Positions 1 to 7,310 of a stretch of DNA of 52,163 bases are shown piece by piece. Position 1 is the first letter of the stretch. Every line of letters starts with the position of its first letter. Source of the stretch: Rhodocyclales bacterium (lineage in GTDB: Bacteria > Pseudomonadota > Gammaproteobacteria > Burkholderiales > Rhodocyclaceae). Made by a program: the position numbers and the translations under genes. The stretch covers positions 1 through 52,163 of the forward strand of contig JACRJA010000019.1 in the NCBI GenBank assembly GCA_016235745.1. The letters run 5' to 3'. The notes beneath the pieces were generated by a model. That model saw only the letters and a list, made by a program, of their open reading frames with translations, searched no databases and was not told the DNA's origin.

Positions 1-1
1 C

Positions 2-85
2 TGCCTGCGCCTGGTCTCGGCGCTGCTGGCCGAACTCGACGACGAGTGGATGACCGGCAAGGTCTATCTCAACCTCAACCCGTAA
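2..85 (+). mobile_element. C-terminal end of an IS256-family transposase, cut by the window edge
   Basis: The first 84 bases read in one frame as the last 27 residues of a transposase, ending NLNP and a TAA stop. The pattern of a leucine-rich helix, an acidic DDEW motif, then TGKVYLNL is what IS256-family (mutator-type) transposases show at their C-terminus. The rest of the gene lies outside the window. About 35 bases downstream a run containing GGTTGCACAACC near 128-140 may be the right terminal inverted repeat of the same insertion sequence. Its partner at the other end cannot be seen, so the boundary is inferred. Confidence 0.7.
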
Positions 86-560
86 CCCCAGCGTCATGAC
101 CAACACCACGGAAATTTACAGAAAAAAGGTTGCACAACCCTGACGCTTCTAGAGCCTCTCTGAGCGAATAACGAGGTGAGCGTGTAGGGTAGCCTGCCCA
201 TGGCGATTAAAAGGCGCTGAAGGCCTCTGTGATCGAGCGCCAGGGAAAGGATGCTTCCTCTTGGCGCTGATGCCTGCCTAGGCGCAGGGCGATTCAAAAG
301 TCTGGCGCCCTTCGCTAGAGTACCGCCCGCCCACCGTCATAGTATTTCGTTATGACAGATAGGATGAGGCAGCGTTTTACGGTCCCATCCACCACGCGCC
401 AGGATGGAATAAGCCCACGCGCTGCATGGACTTCGCCAAGAGGAAAAGGGGGAAGCGTACCGCCGCCCCCTTCCGCCCTAGCAAGCGCCAAGATGACGTA
501 GCGAAACGCTAGTCCATCCTGCCTGTAAATAACTTTTATTTATCAAGCTATTACTCTAAC
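86..560. other. Non-coding stretch between the IS256 end and the integrated element
   Basis: No convincing gene is seen in these 475 bases. The first 60 probably hold the right end of the insertion sequence. A G5/C5 inverted repeat lies at about 446-472 (AAGGGGG paired with CCCCCTT). The last 40 bases before the element gene are AT-rich. The left attachment site of the integrated element should lie here or just left of the window, but no repeat matching the integrase side was recognised. The 67-codon reading frame on the minus strand (94-297) has no family resemblance and is treated as spurious. Confidence 0.5.
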
Positions 561-1157
561 TTATTGATCTGCATATGAAAATCCCAGGCACCGCCTCAAG
601 ATCAGCTCGAAGCCAGGCGCAAGCCGTGCTCGAACGTCAGCCTTGGAAGCATTGCCGCAGCGGTAGGCGCCGTCGCCGTGCAGGTGCCGACATTCCATGC
701 AGCAACGCCGGTCGTCCTGGTCGCGATCCCTTAACACCAGCTCATCGGCCAGCCGCTCAGCCTCACTTGGCGTGAAGCCGCGACGCTCGAAGAGCCGCTG
801 CCGCGCCACGAAGGTCTCGATCTCGGCCATGGTCATCGCGGAACTGTGCGGCCAAGCGTAGCGGTCGGGGTCGGGTGGTGCGGTCGATGCTGGGGGTTCT
901 GGGTCTTCCGCAGCGCCTTCTATTTTTTGAAAACCCCCCGGAAGGTACGCTACAAAACCTACAAAACCCCCTGCCGTGGGATCTTGGCAGGGTTTCGTAG
1001 CTTTCGTAGCGTCGGTTTCTGGGGGGTTTTCATTTTTCAGCCTCGCGAGCCAAGGTTTCGTGCTTTCGCCATCCCTGCGCCTTCGTGGGGGTTTCGTAGG
1101 TTTTGTAGCGTGGGGTTCTTGGGGTTTTTGTTTTTTCAGCAGCTCAAGCCAGCTCAT
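561..1157 (-). CDS. Element-borne hypothetical protein with internal repeat and C-terminal Cys cluster (198 aa)
   Basis: The start is taken at 1157, where ATG overlaps the primase stop codon as ATGA and follows a strong GGGAGG ribosome site. The longer frame upstream only shadows the primase. Residues about 1-60 hold two related units, each beginning WL..LK and ending ATKPTKP or ATKATKP. They are Pro/Lys/Thr-rich and probably disordered. The C-terminal half has a helical stretch and a Cys pattern (CCMEC, then a Cys eight residues later) that could bind zinc. Proteins of this kind commonly follow primase/helicase genes in integrated elements of beta- and gammaproteobacteria. The function is unknown. 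Translational coupling suggests it acts with, or is made in proportion to, the replication protein. Confidence 0.7.
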   Translation of the reverse strand: MSWLELLKKQKPQEPHATKPTKPPRRRRDGESTKPWLARLKNENPPETDATKATKPCQDPTAGGFVGFVAYLPGGFQKIEGAAEDPEPPASTAPPDPDRYAWPHSSAMTMAEIETFVARQRLFERRGFTPSEAERLADELVLRDRDQDDRRCCMECRHLHGDGAYRCGNASKADVRARLAPGFELILRRCLGFSYADQ

Positions 1158-3718
1158 GATTTCCTCCCTACCAGCAGCGACGGATGGATCAAGTAGCGCT
1201 CGCTTGGCCTTCCGCCCGCCAATCCCGGCGGCGCTATCTCCTTCGCCAGCCAGCCATAGTCCACCAGCAGCTCGGCAGCCTTGCGCACGTCTTCGACCGA
1301 AGTCAGCCCAGCCCAATGTTTCACGGCCACCTGCCGGGGCGTGAAAGCCTCCCACGGCGCCCCGTCGCCATCGCACAGTTTGCCGCCCTTGATCTTGGCG
1401 AGCAGCGCATGTGCTCCGGTCGTCTCGGGGATCACCGCCGCCGCGTAGAGCCGCTCGGCGTGCGTGCGCAGGTATTCCGACCACGCCAGCGCCTTGGTCA
1501 GTTCTTGCTCATGGATTACGCCATCTGCATCTGGCGTATCGACCAGCGCGAAGATCAACGCCAGCGCTGGAACCAGCTTGCGATATTTCGCCAGGTGAGA
1601 CACCAGCGCCGGGTGAAGCTCATCTCCGCGCAGTTCTTCCTCGAACGGCACCAGCCACTTGTAGAAGTCAGCCTGCGCCTCTGGGCTGAAGCGCCATTCC
1701 TTGGGGTGCTCATCAGTCGCTGGCAGAAGCCCGTTAAGTCGCTCGAACACGGCATAGGCCGCACGCTTCGCCTCGGTGTCGGGCCAGCGATCCACCAGCT
1801 GGAACTCCCGATTGATGTCGGGCCAAACTGCCAGGCCGAAGCGTTGCAGCAGGCCATCATCGCTGGCGCCGCCCTTTACGGCCTCGCGCACGTAGCTTTG
1901 AACCTTGCCGGGTTGAATGCCGCCCAGCAGCGAGATGCAAACACGTGGAGCGTAACTATGTCCGCGCAAGATGCGATCCACCGCATAGCCTTGGTTGCCG
2001 TCATAGCCGGTCAGGTAAAAGCTTCGCGCGCCCTCCTGGCCTTGGCGATCCATGCTGCACAGCAGGCCGTGGACTTCGTCGCGGTAGACCAGCACGCCCC
2101 AGGGGTTATCCACCAGCAGCTCGGCCAAAGCTTCCACGGTACTGTCGTTGACCACGTAGCGTCGCATCTTTGGCTCTTTTGGCGGTTCAACAGGGGCCAG
2201 TAGAAGGCGAGCCTGCTCCCGGTCGGTGGCCGCGAGCTTAGCCGCCTTATTCTCGTTCGCTTTGCCTACCATCTCGGCAACTTTAGTGTCGAGTTCCCAT
2301 TCTGCATGCTCTTTTTGCCAACGCTCGCGCCCGTTCGCTTCCAGCATGTGCAGGGGCTTCAGGATTTCGGCCAGCGCCGGGGACTTCATCACGCCGGGGC
2401 GGCCTATGATCAGGCCCCACAGATTGGGAACCACGCGCCAGTCGTCATGCTGCTTTGGCGCCACCACGGCACGCGCGCCGATCAGGCCAGACAAGGCCGT
2501 GATAGCCCCCACCGCGGGGAAGTCTGACGGGCATTGCATGCGCTCTGCAATATCCATCACCCAGCCGCGTAATGCTTCGGGTAGCAGCCGTTCATCGAAA
2601 GGTTCTACGGGCGGAAGCTCATCTGGCAGGGGCGTGGGGTCAGGCCAAGCGTCGCTGCCGCCCGCATCGAGCAATGGCAGGAATACAGGCGCCAGCGCTG
2701 CGTGATTCTCTAGTCCCGTGTAGTTAGGCGACGTGGCCGAGCTACCAAAGGCGCTATTGATCGTTCGGATTGCTTCTTCTTTAGGCAGCCCAGCGTTCAA
2801 TGCTGCGTTCAGAAGCAGCGCCTTTGCCCTCTCGGCGTCAATTCTTCCCGCTGCAGCTAGCTGGCCAATGCCGAAGGCCTCGCGGTTGAGCGTGTTATTG
2901 CGCTCGCCCTCTGACGCCGTCGCCACCCCTAAGATGGCTTGTTGCAGCGCCTTGTCGGCGTATGGGTCATTCGGCCTTTGAAAGCTCGCAGGTGCGGCCT
3001 TGACCATCTCCGACACTCTGGCCGTTACCGCTGCCGCCTCGTCCATGCGCTCGATAGCGGTCGGCACGTCGTAATAGTCGGCGGCCATACGCTCGAACGC
3101 TTGGAGCGCATCAGCCACTTGTTCCTGCGTGATGACGGGCAGTTCGCTGGCAGGAATGTCTTGCAGGTCGTCGCCCGTCCAGGCGTAGGGGTTGCCGGTG
3201 TCGGGGTGCAGGCCGAACGCGACAAACTGCTGCCTAGCGCCTAGGATTTCGACCATGTGGCCGTTGATCTTGCGACTACTCTTCTTTTGCCAGCCCGCTT
3301 CCGCCGCTCGATACACCAGCAGGCGTTTCGGCGCCCGGCCAATGCGTTCGGGTGCGGCGCCGAGATGCTGCTTGCACCAGTCGGCGAACTGCACCGCCAA
3401 GGCCTCTTCGGTAACGTCGATGTCGATGGCCGCGATCGGGTTCTCGCCCACTCCGCACAGAACGCCCACGCTGGCGAAGGGGTATTTCTGCCGAAGCTCG
3501 TCATATGACATACGCGCGTTCGGCCACCCGGCAATCGCTGGGGTCTTGCTGCCTGGCTTGACGGGGATAACGTAGTATCCCGTCATATGTAACAAATTGT
3601 TGCAATCCGCAGCAAATCCGGCCGCCGTGGTATCATTCAAGTGCGAGTTTTGCATGTTTTTCAAGGCCGTTCCGGTTGCCGCCGGATCGGCTTTTTTATT
3701 GCTCATGTCATCGTACAT
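1154..3718 (-). CDS. Bifunctional primase-polymerase / DUF3987 helicase-like replication protein (854 aa)
   Basis: This is the putative replication protein of the integrated element. Residues about 40-220 resemble the archaeo-eukaryotic primase (prim-pol) domain, including the metal-binding DID pair at D99 and D101. Residues about 375-760 match the DUF3987 helicase-like domain, with a Walker A motif GRPGVMKS near 439-446 and a Walker B segment GVLVYRDE near 541-548. The start at 3718 is supported by AAGGAGA six bases upstream. This architecture is typical of P4-like satellites and phage-like plasmids, where one protein primes and unwinds replication from the element's own origin. It is translationally coupled to the next gene by a 3-base overlap. 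Domain assignments are from motif reading, not a database search. Confidence 0.85.
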   Translation of the reverse strand: MYDDMSNKKADPAATGTALKNMQNSHLNDTTAAGFAADCNNLLHMTGYYVIPVKPGSKTPAIAGWPNARMSYDELRQKYPFASVGVLCGVGENPIAAIDIDVTEEALAVQFADWCKQHLGAAPERIGRAPKRLLVYRAAEAGWQKKSSRKINGHMVEILGARQQFVAFGLHPDTGNPYAWTGDDLQDIPASELPVITQEQVADALQAFERMAADYYDVPTAIERMDEAAAVTARVSEMVKAAPASFQRPNDPYADKALQQAILGVATASEGERNNTLNREAFGIGQLAAAGRIDAERAKALLLNAALNAGLPKEEAIRTINSAFGSSATSPNYTGLENHAALAPVFLPLLDAGGSDAWPDPTPLPDELPPVEPFDERLLPEALRGWVMDIAERMQCPSDFPAVGAITALSGLIGARAVVAPKQHDDWRVVPNLWGLIIGRPGVMKSPALAEILKPLHMLEANGRERWQKEHAEWELDTKVAEMVGKANENKAAKLAATDREQARLLLAPVEPPKEPKMRRYVVNDSTVEALAELLVDNPWGVLVYRDEVHGLLCSMDRQGQEGARSFYLTGYDGNQGYAVDRILRGHSYAPRVCISLLGGIQPGKVQSYVREAVKGGASDDGLLQRFGLAVWPDINREFQLVDRWPDTEAKRAAYAVFERLNGLLPATDEHPKEWRFSPEAQADFYKWLVPFEEELRGDELHPALVSHLAKYRKLVPALALIFALVDTPDADGVIHEQELTKALAWSEYLRTHAERLYAAAVIPETTGAHALLAKIKGGKLCDGDGAPWEAFTPRQVAVKHWAGLTSVEDVRKAAELLVDYGWLAKEIAPPGLAGGRPSERYLIHPSLLVGRKS

Positions 3719-3791
3719 AAGTTTCTCCTTCGATAAAACACAATCTCACGCGCCCACTTCCTGGCGCACTCTTGCGCGGTAAGGGAACGGG

Positions 3792-4004
3792 TCATTGCCG
3801 CTTCCCTTTGAACTCGTCGAGCCAGGCTCTAACGCTTTCTGCGTCCCAGGCCGTGATCCTCGCTGAAAGCTTGATTGGCGCCGGAAAGTCGCCTTTCTTG
3901 ACTTTCGCCCATAGGGTCGAATGCGAGAATGGAACTATCCGCAGCAATTGGCGTTCGCGCACAAAGCCCGTTTTTGGAAGGTCGATTAATTCTTCTTGCG
4001 TCAT
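3792..4004 (-). CDS. AlpA-family DNA-binding regulator (70 aa)
   Basis: This small helix-turn-helix protein of the AlpA/MerR-like excisionase superfamily carries the hallmarks LPKTGFVRERQLLR...STLWAKVKKGDFPAPIKLSAR.TAW and a C-terminal VRAWLDE helix. Family members act as transcription activators of integrase genes or as excisionases in cryptic prophages and satellites. The start has a GGAGA site eight bases upstream. It lies 73 bases before the primase gene and in the same direction, so it may control the replication module. Which job it does here cannot be told from sequence. Confidence 0.85.
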   Translation of the reverse strand: MTQEELIDLPKTGFVRERQLLRIVPFSHSTLWAKVKKGDFPAPIKLSARITAWDAESVRAWLDEFKGKRQ

Positions 4005-4139
4005 TGCATATCTCCGTTTAGATTAATGGACGGCAATATATCATAATGCATGGCGTCAACGCAAAAAGTTATTTTCGTTTTAAATCAAAGGGTTATTTCG
4101 TCGCCAGTATCCACAATCACTTCCTGGCAGCAATTGGCG

Positions 4140-4165
4140 AAAAAAAGGCCAGCGCATGGGCTGGC
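4140..4165 (-). terminator. Rho-independent terminator after the second AlpA-type gene
   Basis: A perfect 6-bp stem, GCCAGC paired with GCTGGC around a 6-base loop, is followed on the minus strand by a run of seven T (A4140-4146 on the plus strand). It sits just after the stop codon at 4173 and would separate transcription of the regulator at 4173-4412 from the downstream regulator and primase genes. Confidence 0.8.
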
Positions 4166-4172
4166 ATTAGCT

Positions 4173-4412
4173 TCAAGAAACAAGACGCCGCTGCTGCTCA
4201 AGTTGAGCCACAAGTTCGCGGATTTGGTCGTCTGGTAATCCGGCGATGCGCGCCTTGTTGATCGCCTCGATCTCGTGCGCAGGCCAGGCGGAAGCACGCT
4301 CGCCAAGCTTGACGGGCGAAGTCATCAGCCGCTGCTTGATATGAAAGTAGAGCGTAGAACGGGTTAGGCCGGTAGCCGCTAGAACGGCAGGAAGGCGAAG
4401 AAGTTGATTCAT
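4173..4412 (-). CDS. Second AlpA-like DNA-binding protein (79 aa)
   Basis: The N-terminal half reads LLRLPAVLAATGLTRSTLYFHIKQRLMTSPVKLG, a winged helix-turn-helix of the AlpA type. The C-terminal half is a charged helix ending in LVAQLEQQRR that could dimerise. The start has GAGGTG nine bases upstream. Unlike the neighbour at 3792-4004 it is followed by its own terminator, so the two regulators are probably separately expressed. A pair of AlpA-like genes suggests one excisionase and one transcription factor, but this is inference. Confidence 0.75.
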   Translation of the reverse strand: MNQLLRLPAVLAATGLTRSTLYFHIKQRLMTSPVKLGERASAWPAHEIEAINKARIAGLPDDQIRELVAQLEQQRRLVS

Positions 4413-4468
4413 TGCTGCACCTCATCGGAAACAATGGGTGCAGTATTCAACAGAACGAAGTGTTTGTC

Positions 4469-4496
4469 TGCCGGAAAATCCCGCTATTTTCCGGCA
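4469..4496. promoter_or_regulatory. Perfect 10-bp inverted repeat between the integrase unit and the AlpA-like gene
   Basis: TGCCGGAAAA and TTTTCCGGCA form a perfect 10-bp stem around 8 bases. It lies five bases past the stop codon of the 154-residue protein and about 57 bases upstream of the AlpA-like start. It could stop transcription from the integrase unit, although no clear T-run follows on the minus strand, or serve as an operator for an element regulator. Confidence 0.5.
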
Positions 4497-4500
4497 AGGG

Positions 4501-4965
4501 TTACAAGTCGTCTTCCTCTTGCCTGATGGCGTCCATCATCTCGGAAAGCCATTCCTGAAGCGTCGCCCGGCTCGGCTGGCGGTCTTCATCGATGCCTGCT
4601 GCGGCCATCTCGTCTCGTACCGCCAGAATCACTTGCTCAGGCGCCAGCTCTTCGTCGTTCGTGGCGATCTCATAGAGCCGCATTGACCAGTACAGTTTGA
4701 AATGACGATTGAACGGCCCTTTCTCGCCGCGCCGCTTTTTCAGGCCAAGTTCTTGCAAGAACTCGCTGCTGCTGCGGGTTGGCAGGCTGCGTTCGATCGC
4801 TCTTCCAAGCCACGAGGCAAGCTCGCATGGCAGCGGTTTTCCTTCCTCAAGACGCTTCTGCACTTCTGCCAGCATCGCCCACGCTGCGTCTTCGGTCGTT
4901 CCTTGCTGCAAGGCATCGTCGCTGAAATACGAGTTCGCCTCGAAGCCGTAGGGGATCTTCGCCAT
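4501..4965 (-). CDS. Hypothetical protein coupled to the integrase (154 aa)
   Basis: This soluble, strongly charged, mostly helical protein has no transmembrane segment or signal peptide. It starts MAKIPYGFEANSYFSDDAL and ends in a very acidic IRQEEDDL tail. Its ATG shares one base with the integrase stop (TGATG), so the two are translated from one message. A central basic stretch (LKKRRGEKGPFNRHFK) could contact nucleic acid. I do not recognise the family. Its position suggests a role in integration/excision control or element maintenance. Confidence 0.7.
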   Translation of the reverse strand: MAKIPYGFEANSYFSDDALQQGTTEDAAWAMLAEVQKRLEEGKPLPCELASWLGRAIERSLPTRSSSEFLQELGLKKRRGEKGPFNRHFKLYWSMRLYEIATNDEELAPEQVILAVRDEMAAAGIDEDRQPSRATLQEWLSEMMDAIRQEEDDL

Positions 4966-6224
4966 CAGGCAATCCCTTTTTTCATCGCCACCACGTTATC
5001 GGCGGGGCTTCGCACGATGCCGCAATAGCGCGCCCAGTCGGCCATCAGGCGCGCACGCTTCGCCAGAAGGTCGCCGCGTTGATAGGCCGCTTCGACGCCA
5101 TCGGCCAGCTTATGCGCCAAGGCGTGCTCGCAGACTTCGCGCGGGTAGGCGGTCGTCTCTGCCGCCCAGTCTCGGAATGTCGAGCGGAAGCCATGCACCG
5201 TCAAATCGTCGCGTCCCATGCGCCGCAACAGCATGGTGAGCGCCATATCGGACAGTTTTCCCGCGCGGGGTGCAGGGAAGACGTAGGGGTTGCCCTCGAT
5301 GCGTGGCAGGGATTGAAGTAGCTTTACGGCCTCATCAGCCAATGGCACGCGATGCTCTTTTGCCGCCTTCATCCTGCTCGCCGGTATTACCCAGAGCCTG
5401 GCGTCAAGGTCGATCTCGTTCCACGTGGCGCCGCGCACCTCGCCCGAGCGTGTGGCCGTCAAAATGACGAACTCGAGCGCCCGCGCTGCCATGCCCTCGC
5501 GCTGGCGTAGCTCAGCCATGAAGGCGCCTATTTCGGCATAGGGTAAGGCCGGATGGTGCTTTACCTGCTTGATCTTGTTCTTTGAAGGTAGCTCATGCTC
5601 GAGATGCCCTTTCCAGCGCGCCGGGTTGTCGCCCGAGCGATAGCCGCGAACTGTCGCCCAGTCTAGGACGGCCTCGATCCGCGTTCGAAGGCGTACCGCC
5701 GTTTCTGTCTTGTCGAGCCATAGCGTCTTGCCCTCGCCGACGGGTTGCTGCAACACGCTCAGCACCAGGCCAGTATCGATGGACGCAACGGGGAGATGCC
5801 CGATCAGGGGGAAGGCGTAGGTCGCGAGCGTGTTGTGCCATTGCTGGCGATGCTTGGCGTTCTTCCAGCCCGCGCGGTTGGCCTCGATGTAAGCGTTCGC
5901 GCATTCCTCGAAGGTCTTGTTCTTCGCGGCCTCAAGCGCAGCGCGTGCCTTCGCTGCCTTGCGCTCTTCGATAGGATCGATGCCTTCGCGAATCTTCTGG
6001 CGCATCGCACGGGCTTTCTCGCGCGCTTCGGCAAGCGAGACTTCGGGGTAGCTTCCAAGCCCGATGTCGCGCCGTCGCGTCCCGATGGCCACGCGCAAGA
6101 CCCACGAACGAGAAGCGCCAGCGATGCGCAGGTGCAGGCCATCGACGCCGCCGACGGCATGGCGCCCGTCGGTCTTCAGCCTCGAGACGGCCAGGGCGGA
6201 CAGTTCCTTCAATTTCTTTGGCAT
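4965..6224 (-). CDS. P4-type tyrosine integrase (419 aa)
   Basis: This site-specific recombinase would insert and excise the element. It opens with the DUF4102-type arm-binding domain typical of P4/CP4-57 integrases (GRHAVGGVDGLHLRI, then GLGSYPEVSLAEAREKA). A core-binding domain and a catalytic domain follow. The catalytic residues are visible: Arg in TATRSGEVRG, His-x-x-Arg in HGFRSTFRDWA, His in HALAHK, and the nucleophile Tyr in EAAYQRGD. The start at 6224 (MPKKLKEL) fits the family better than the frame's first ATG 24 codons upstream, although only a weak purine-rich site precedes it. No tRNA gene lies next to it, unlike most relatives. Confidence 0.92.
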   Translation of the reverse strand: MPKKLKELSALAVSRLKTDGRHAVGGVDGLHLRIAGASRSWVLRVAIGTRRRDIGLGSYPEVSLAEAREKARAMRQKIREGIDPIEERKAAKARAALEAAKNKTFEECANAYIEANRAGWKNAKHRQQWHNTLATYAFPLIGHLPVASIDTGLVLSVLQQPVGEGKTLWLDKTETAVRLRTRIEAVLDWATVRGYRSGDNPARWKGHLEHELPSKNKIKQVKHHPALPYAEIGAFMAELRQREGMAARALEFVILTATRSGEVRGATWNEIDLDARLWVIPASRMKAAKEHRVPLADEAVKLLQSLPRIEGNPYVFPAPRAGKLSDMALTMLLRRMGRDDLTVHGFRSTFRDWAAETTAYPREVCEHALAHKLADGVEAAYQRGDLLAKRARLMADWARYCGIVRSPADNVVAMKKGIA

Positions 6225-6228
6225 TTTT

Positions 6229-6276
6229 CTTGTCCCACGTCTTGTCCCACATAGACTAGCGGATTTTGTGGGACAA
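6229..6276. repeat. Three copies of TTGTCCCAC/GTGGGACAA upstream of the integrase
   Basis: CTTGTCCCAC occurs twice in direct orientation (6229-6238 and 6241-6250), and the reverse complement GTGGGACAA occurs at 6268-6276. The cluster sits immediately upstream of the integrase start. Repeats of this kind next to integrase genes are often arm-type binding sites or operators. The assignment is inferred from position. Confidence 0.5.
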
Positions 6277-6349
6277 AGCAAGACGAGTTCGGACAATGGG
6301 GAATGGACAAGTGCTTGATAATCAAGGAAGAAAAAGACGATTTGGGATA

Positions 6350-6387
6350 TTGGCGGACGCTATCATAGCGGACTCCATCTCCGCCAA
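6350..6387. other. Inverted repeat TTGGCGGA / TCCGCCAA near the element edge
   Basis: The 8-bp arms at 6350-6357 and 6380-6387 pair perfectly around 22 bases. An inner GCGGA at 6368-6372 can pair with the same right arm. The segment lies between the integrase and the conserved chromosomal gene at 6473, where the right attachment site would be expected. The right arm looks superficially like a serine tRNA 3' end, but no tRNA body is present. Confidence 0.35.
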
Positions 6388-6472
6388 AAATTCGCCACAG
6401 CCTTTGATTTGGATGAGGGATCCAGTTCCCTGCCCGTGTCCGCCCGTTTGTCCGCCCGCAGGCACGCTCGCC

Positions 6473-7216
6473 TCATTCCTCTCCCGCAGCGAACGCTTCC
6501 AGCACGCGCCGGACCCGCGCCATGGTCTCGGAAAGCGTCGCTTCGATCTCGGTGAATGAAATTTCGCTCGCGTCGGCGCCACGGCCGGCGGCGTAGTTTG
6601 CCACCACGTTGATCGCGGCGTAGGCCAGGCCCAGTTCTCGGGCGAGCGCCGCTTCGGGCATGGCGGTCATGCCCACCACGTTGGCGCCGTCGCGCTCCAG
6701 GCGGTCGATCTCGGCGGCGGTCTCCAGGCGCGGGCCTTGGGTGCAGGCGTAGACTGCGCCGTCGATCACCGGCTCCCCTGCCCTTTGCGCCGCGCGAATC
6801 AGGCGTTGGCGCAGTGCCGGGGTGAACGGCAGGGTGAAATCGATGTGCGTGACCGGATCTTCCTCGCCTTCGAAGAAGGTCGACACACGGCCCCAGGTGT
6901 AGTCGATGATCTGGTGCGGGATTACCAACGTGCCGGGAGCGTAGCGCGCCTGGATGCCGCCGACGGAAGCCACCGAAATGACCTCGCGCACGCCCACGTG
7001 CTGCAGCGCCCAAAGGTTGGCGCGGTAGTTGATGCGGTGCGGCGCGTAGGTATGGCCGTAGCCGTGCCGGGCAAGGAAGGCGATGTCCCGGCCGGCGATG
7101 CGCCCGAGGGTGAGCGGCCCGGAGGGGTCGCCGTAGGGAGTGCGCACGACCTGCCGGTGTACGATTTCGAGGGTGTTGAGCGAGGTGAGGCCAGTGCCGC
7201 CGATGATCGCGAACAT
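6473..7216 (-). CDS. mtnP: S-methyl-5'-thioinosine / methylthioadenosine phosphorylase (247 aa)
   Basis: This purine-salvage enzyme cleaves the methylthio-nucleoside left over from polyamine or homoserine-lactone synthesis, using phosphate, to give methylthioribose 1-phosphate and a base. Family marks include IGGTGLTSL at the N-terminus, FLARHGYGH, HRINYRANLWAL, VYACTQGPRLET and GMTAMPEAALAREL near the nucleoside pocket. The closest remembered relatives are the pseudomonad thioinosine-type enzymes, so the substrate may be methylthioinosine rather than methylthioadenosine. The start at 7216 (MFAIIGGTG) matches the conserved N-terminus; the frame extends 42 codons further without homology. It is divergent from typA across a 94-base spacer. 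Confidence 0.9.
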   Translation of the reverse strand: MFAIIGGTGLTSLNTLEIVHRQVVRTPYGDPSGPLTLGRIAGRDIAFLARHGYGHTYAPHRINYRANLWALQHVGVREVISVASVGGIQARYAPGTLVIPHQIIDYTWGRVSTFFEGEEDPVTHIDFTLPFTPALRQRLIRAAQRAGEPVIDGAVYACTQGPRLETAAEIDRLERDGANVVGMTAMPEAALARELGLAYAAINVVANYAAGRGADASEISFTEIEATLSETMARVRRVLEAFAAGEE

Positions 7217-7275
7217 GGAATTTCTGCATCGAGCCGAAATGATGCGGAATTTTACACGACGCCGCCCTGCCCCTT

Positions 7276-7284
7276 TGTTATAAT
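7276..7284 (+). promoter_or_regulatory. Extended -10 promoter element for typA
   Basis: TGTTATAAT combines an upstream TG with a consensus TATAAT hexamer 26 bases before the typA ATG. No good -35 hexamer is seen at 17 bp, which fits an extended -10 promoter. Confidence 0.6.
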
Positions 7285-7310
7285 TGGCGTTTTCGTACGT
7301 CTGGAAGTCC

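Noticed and set aside
94-297. 67-codon minus-strand frame beside the IS256 end
   Set aside because: No family resemblance or ribosome site, and it overlaps the probable terminal repeat of the insertion sequence.
6369-6386. Possible serine tRNA 3' end (GACTCCATCTCCGCCA) as attachment site
   Set aside because: No T-loop sequence or acceptor-stem partner lies upstream, so there is no tRNA body; it is better described as one arm of an inverted repeat.
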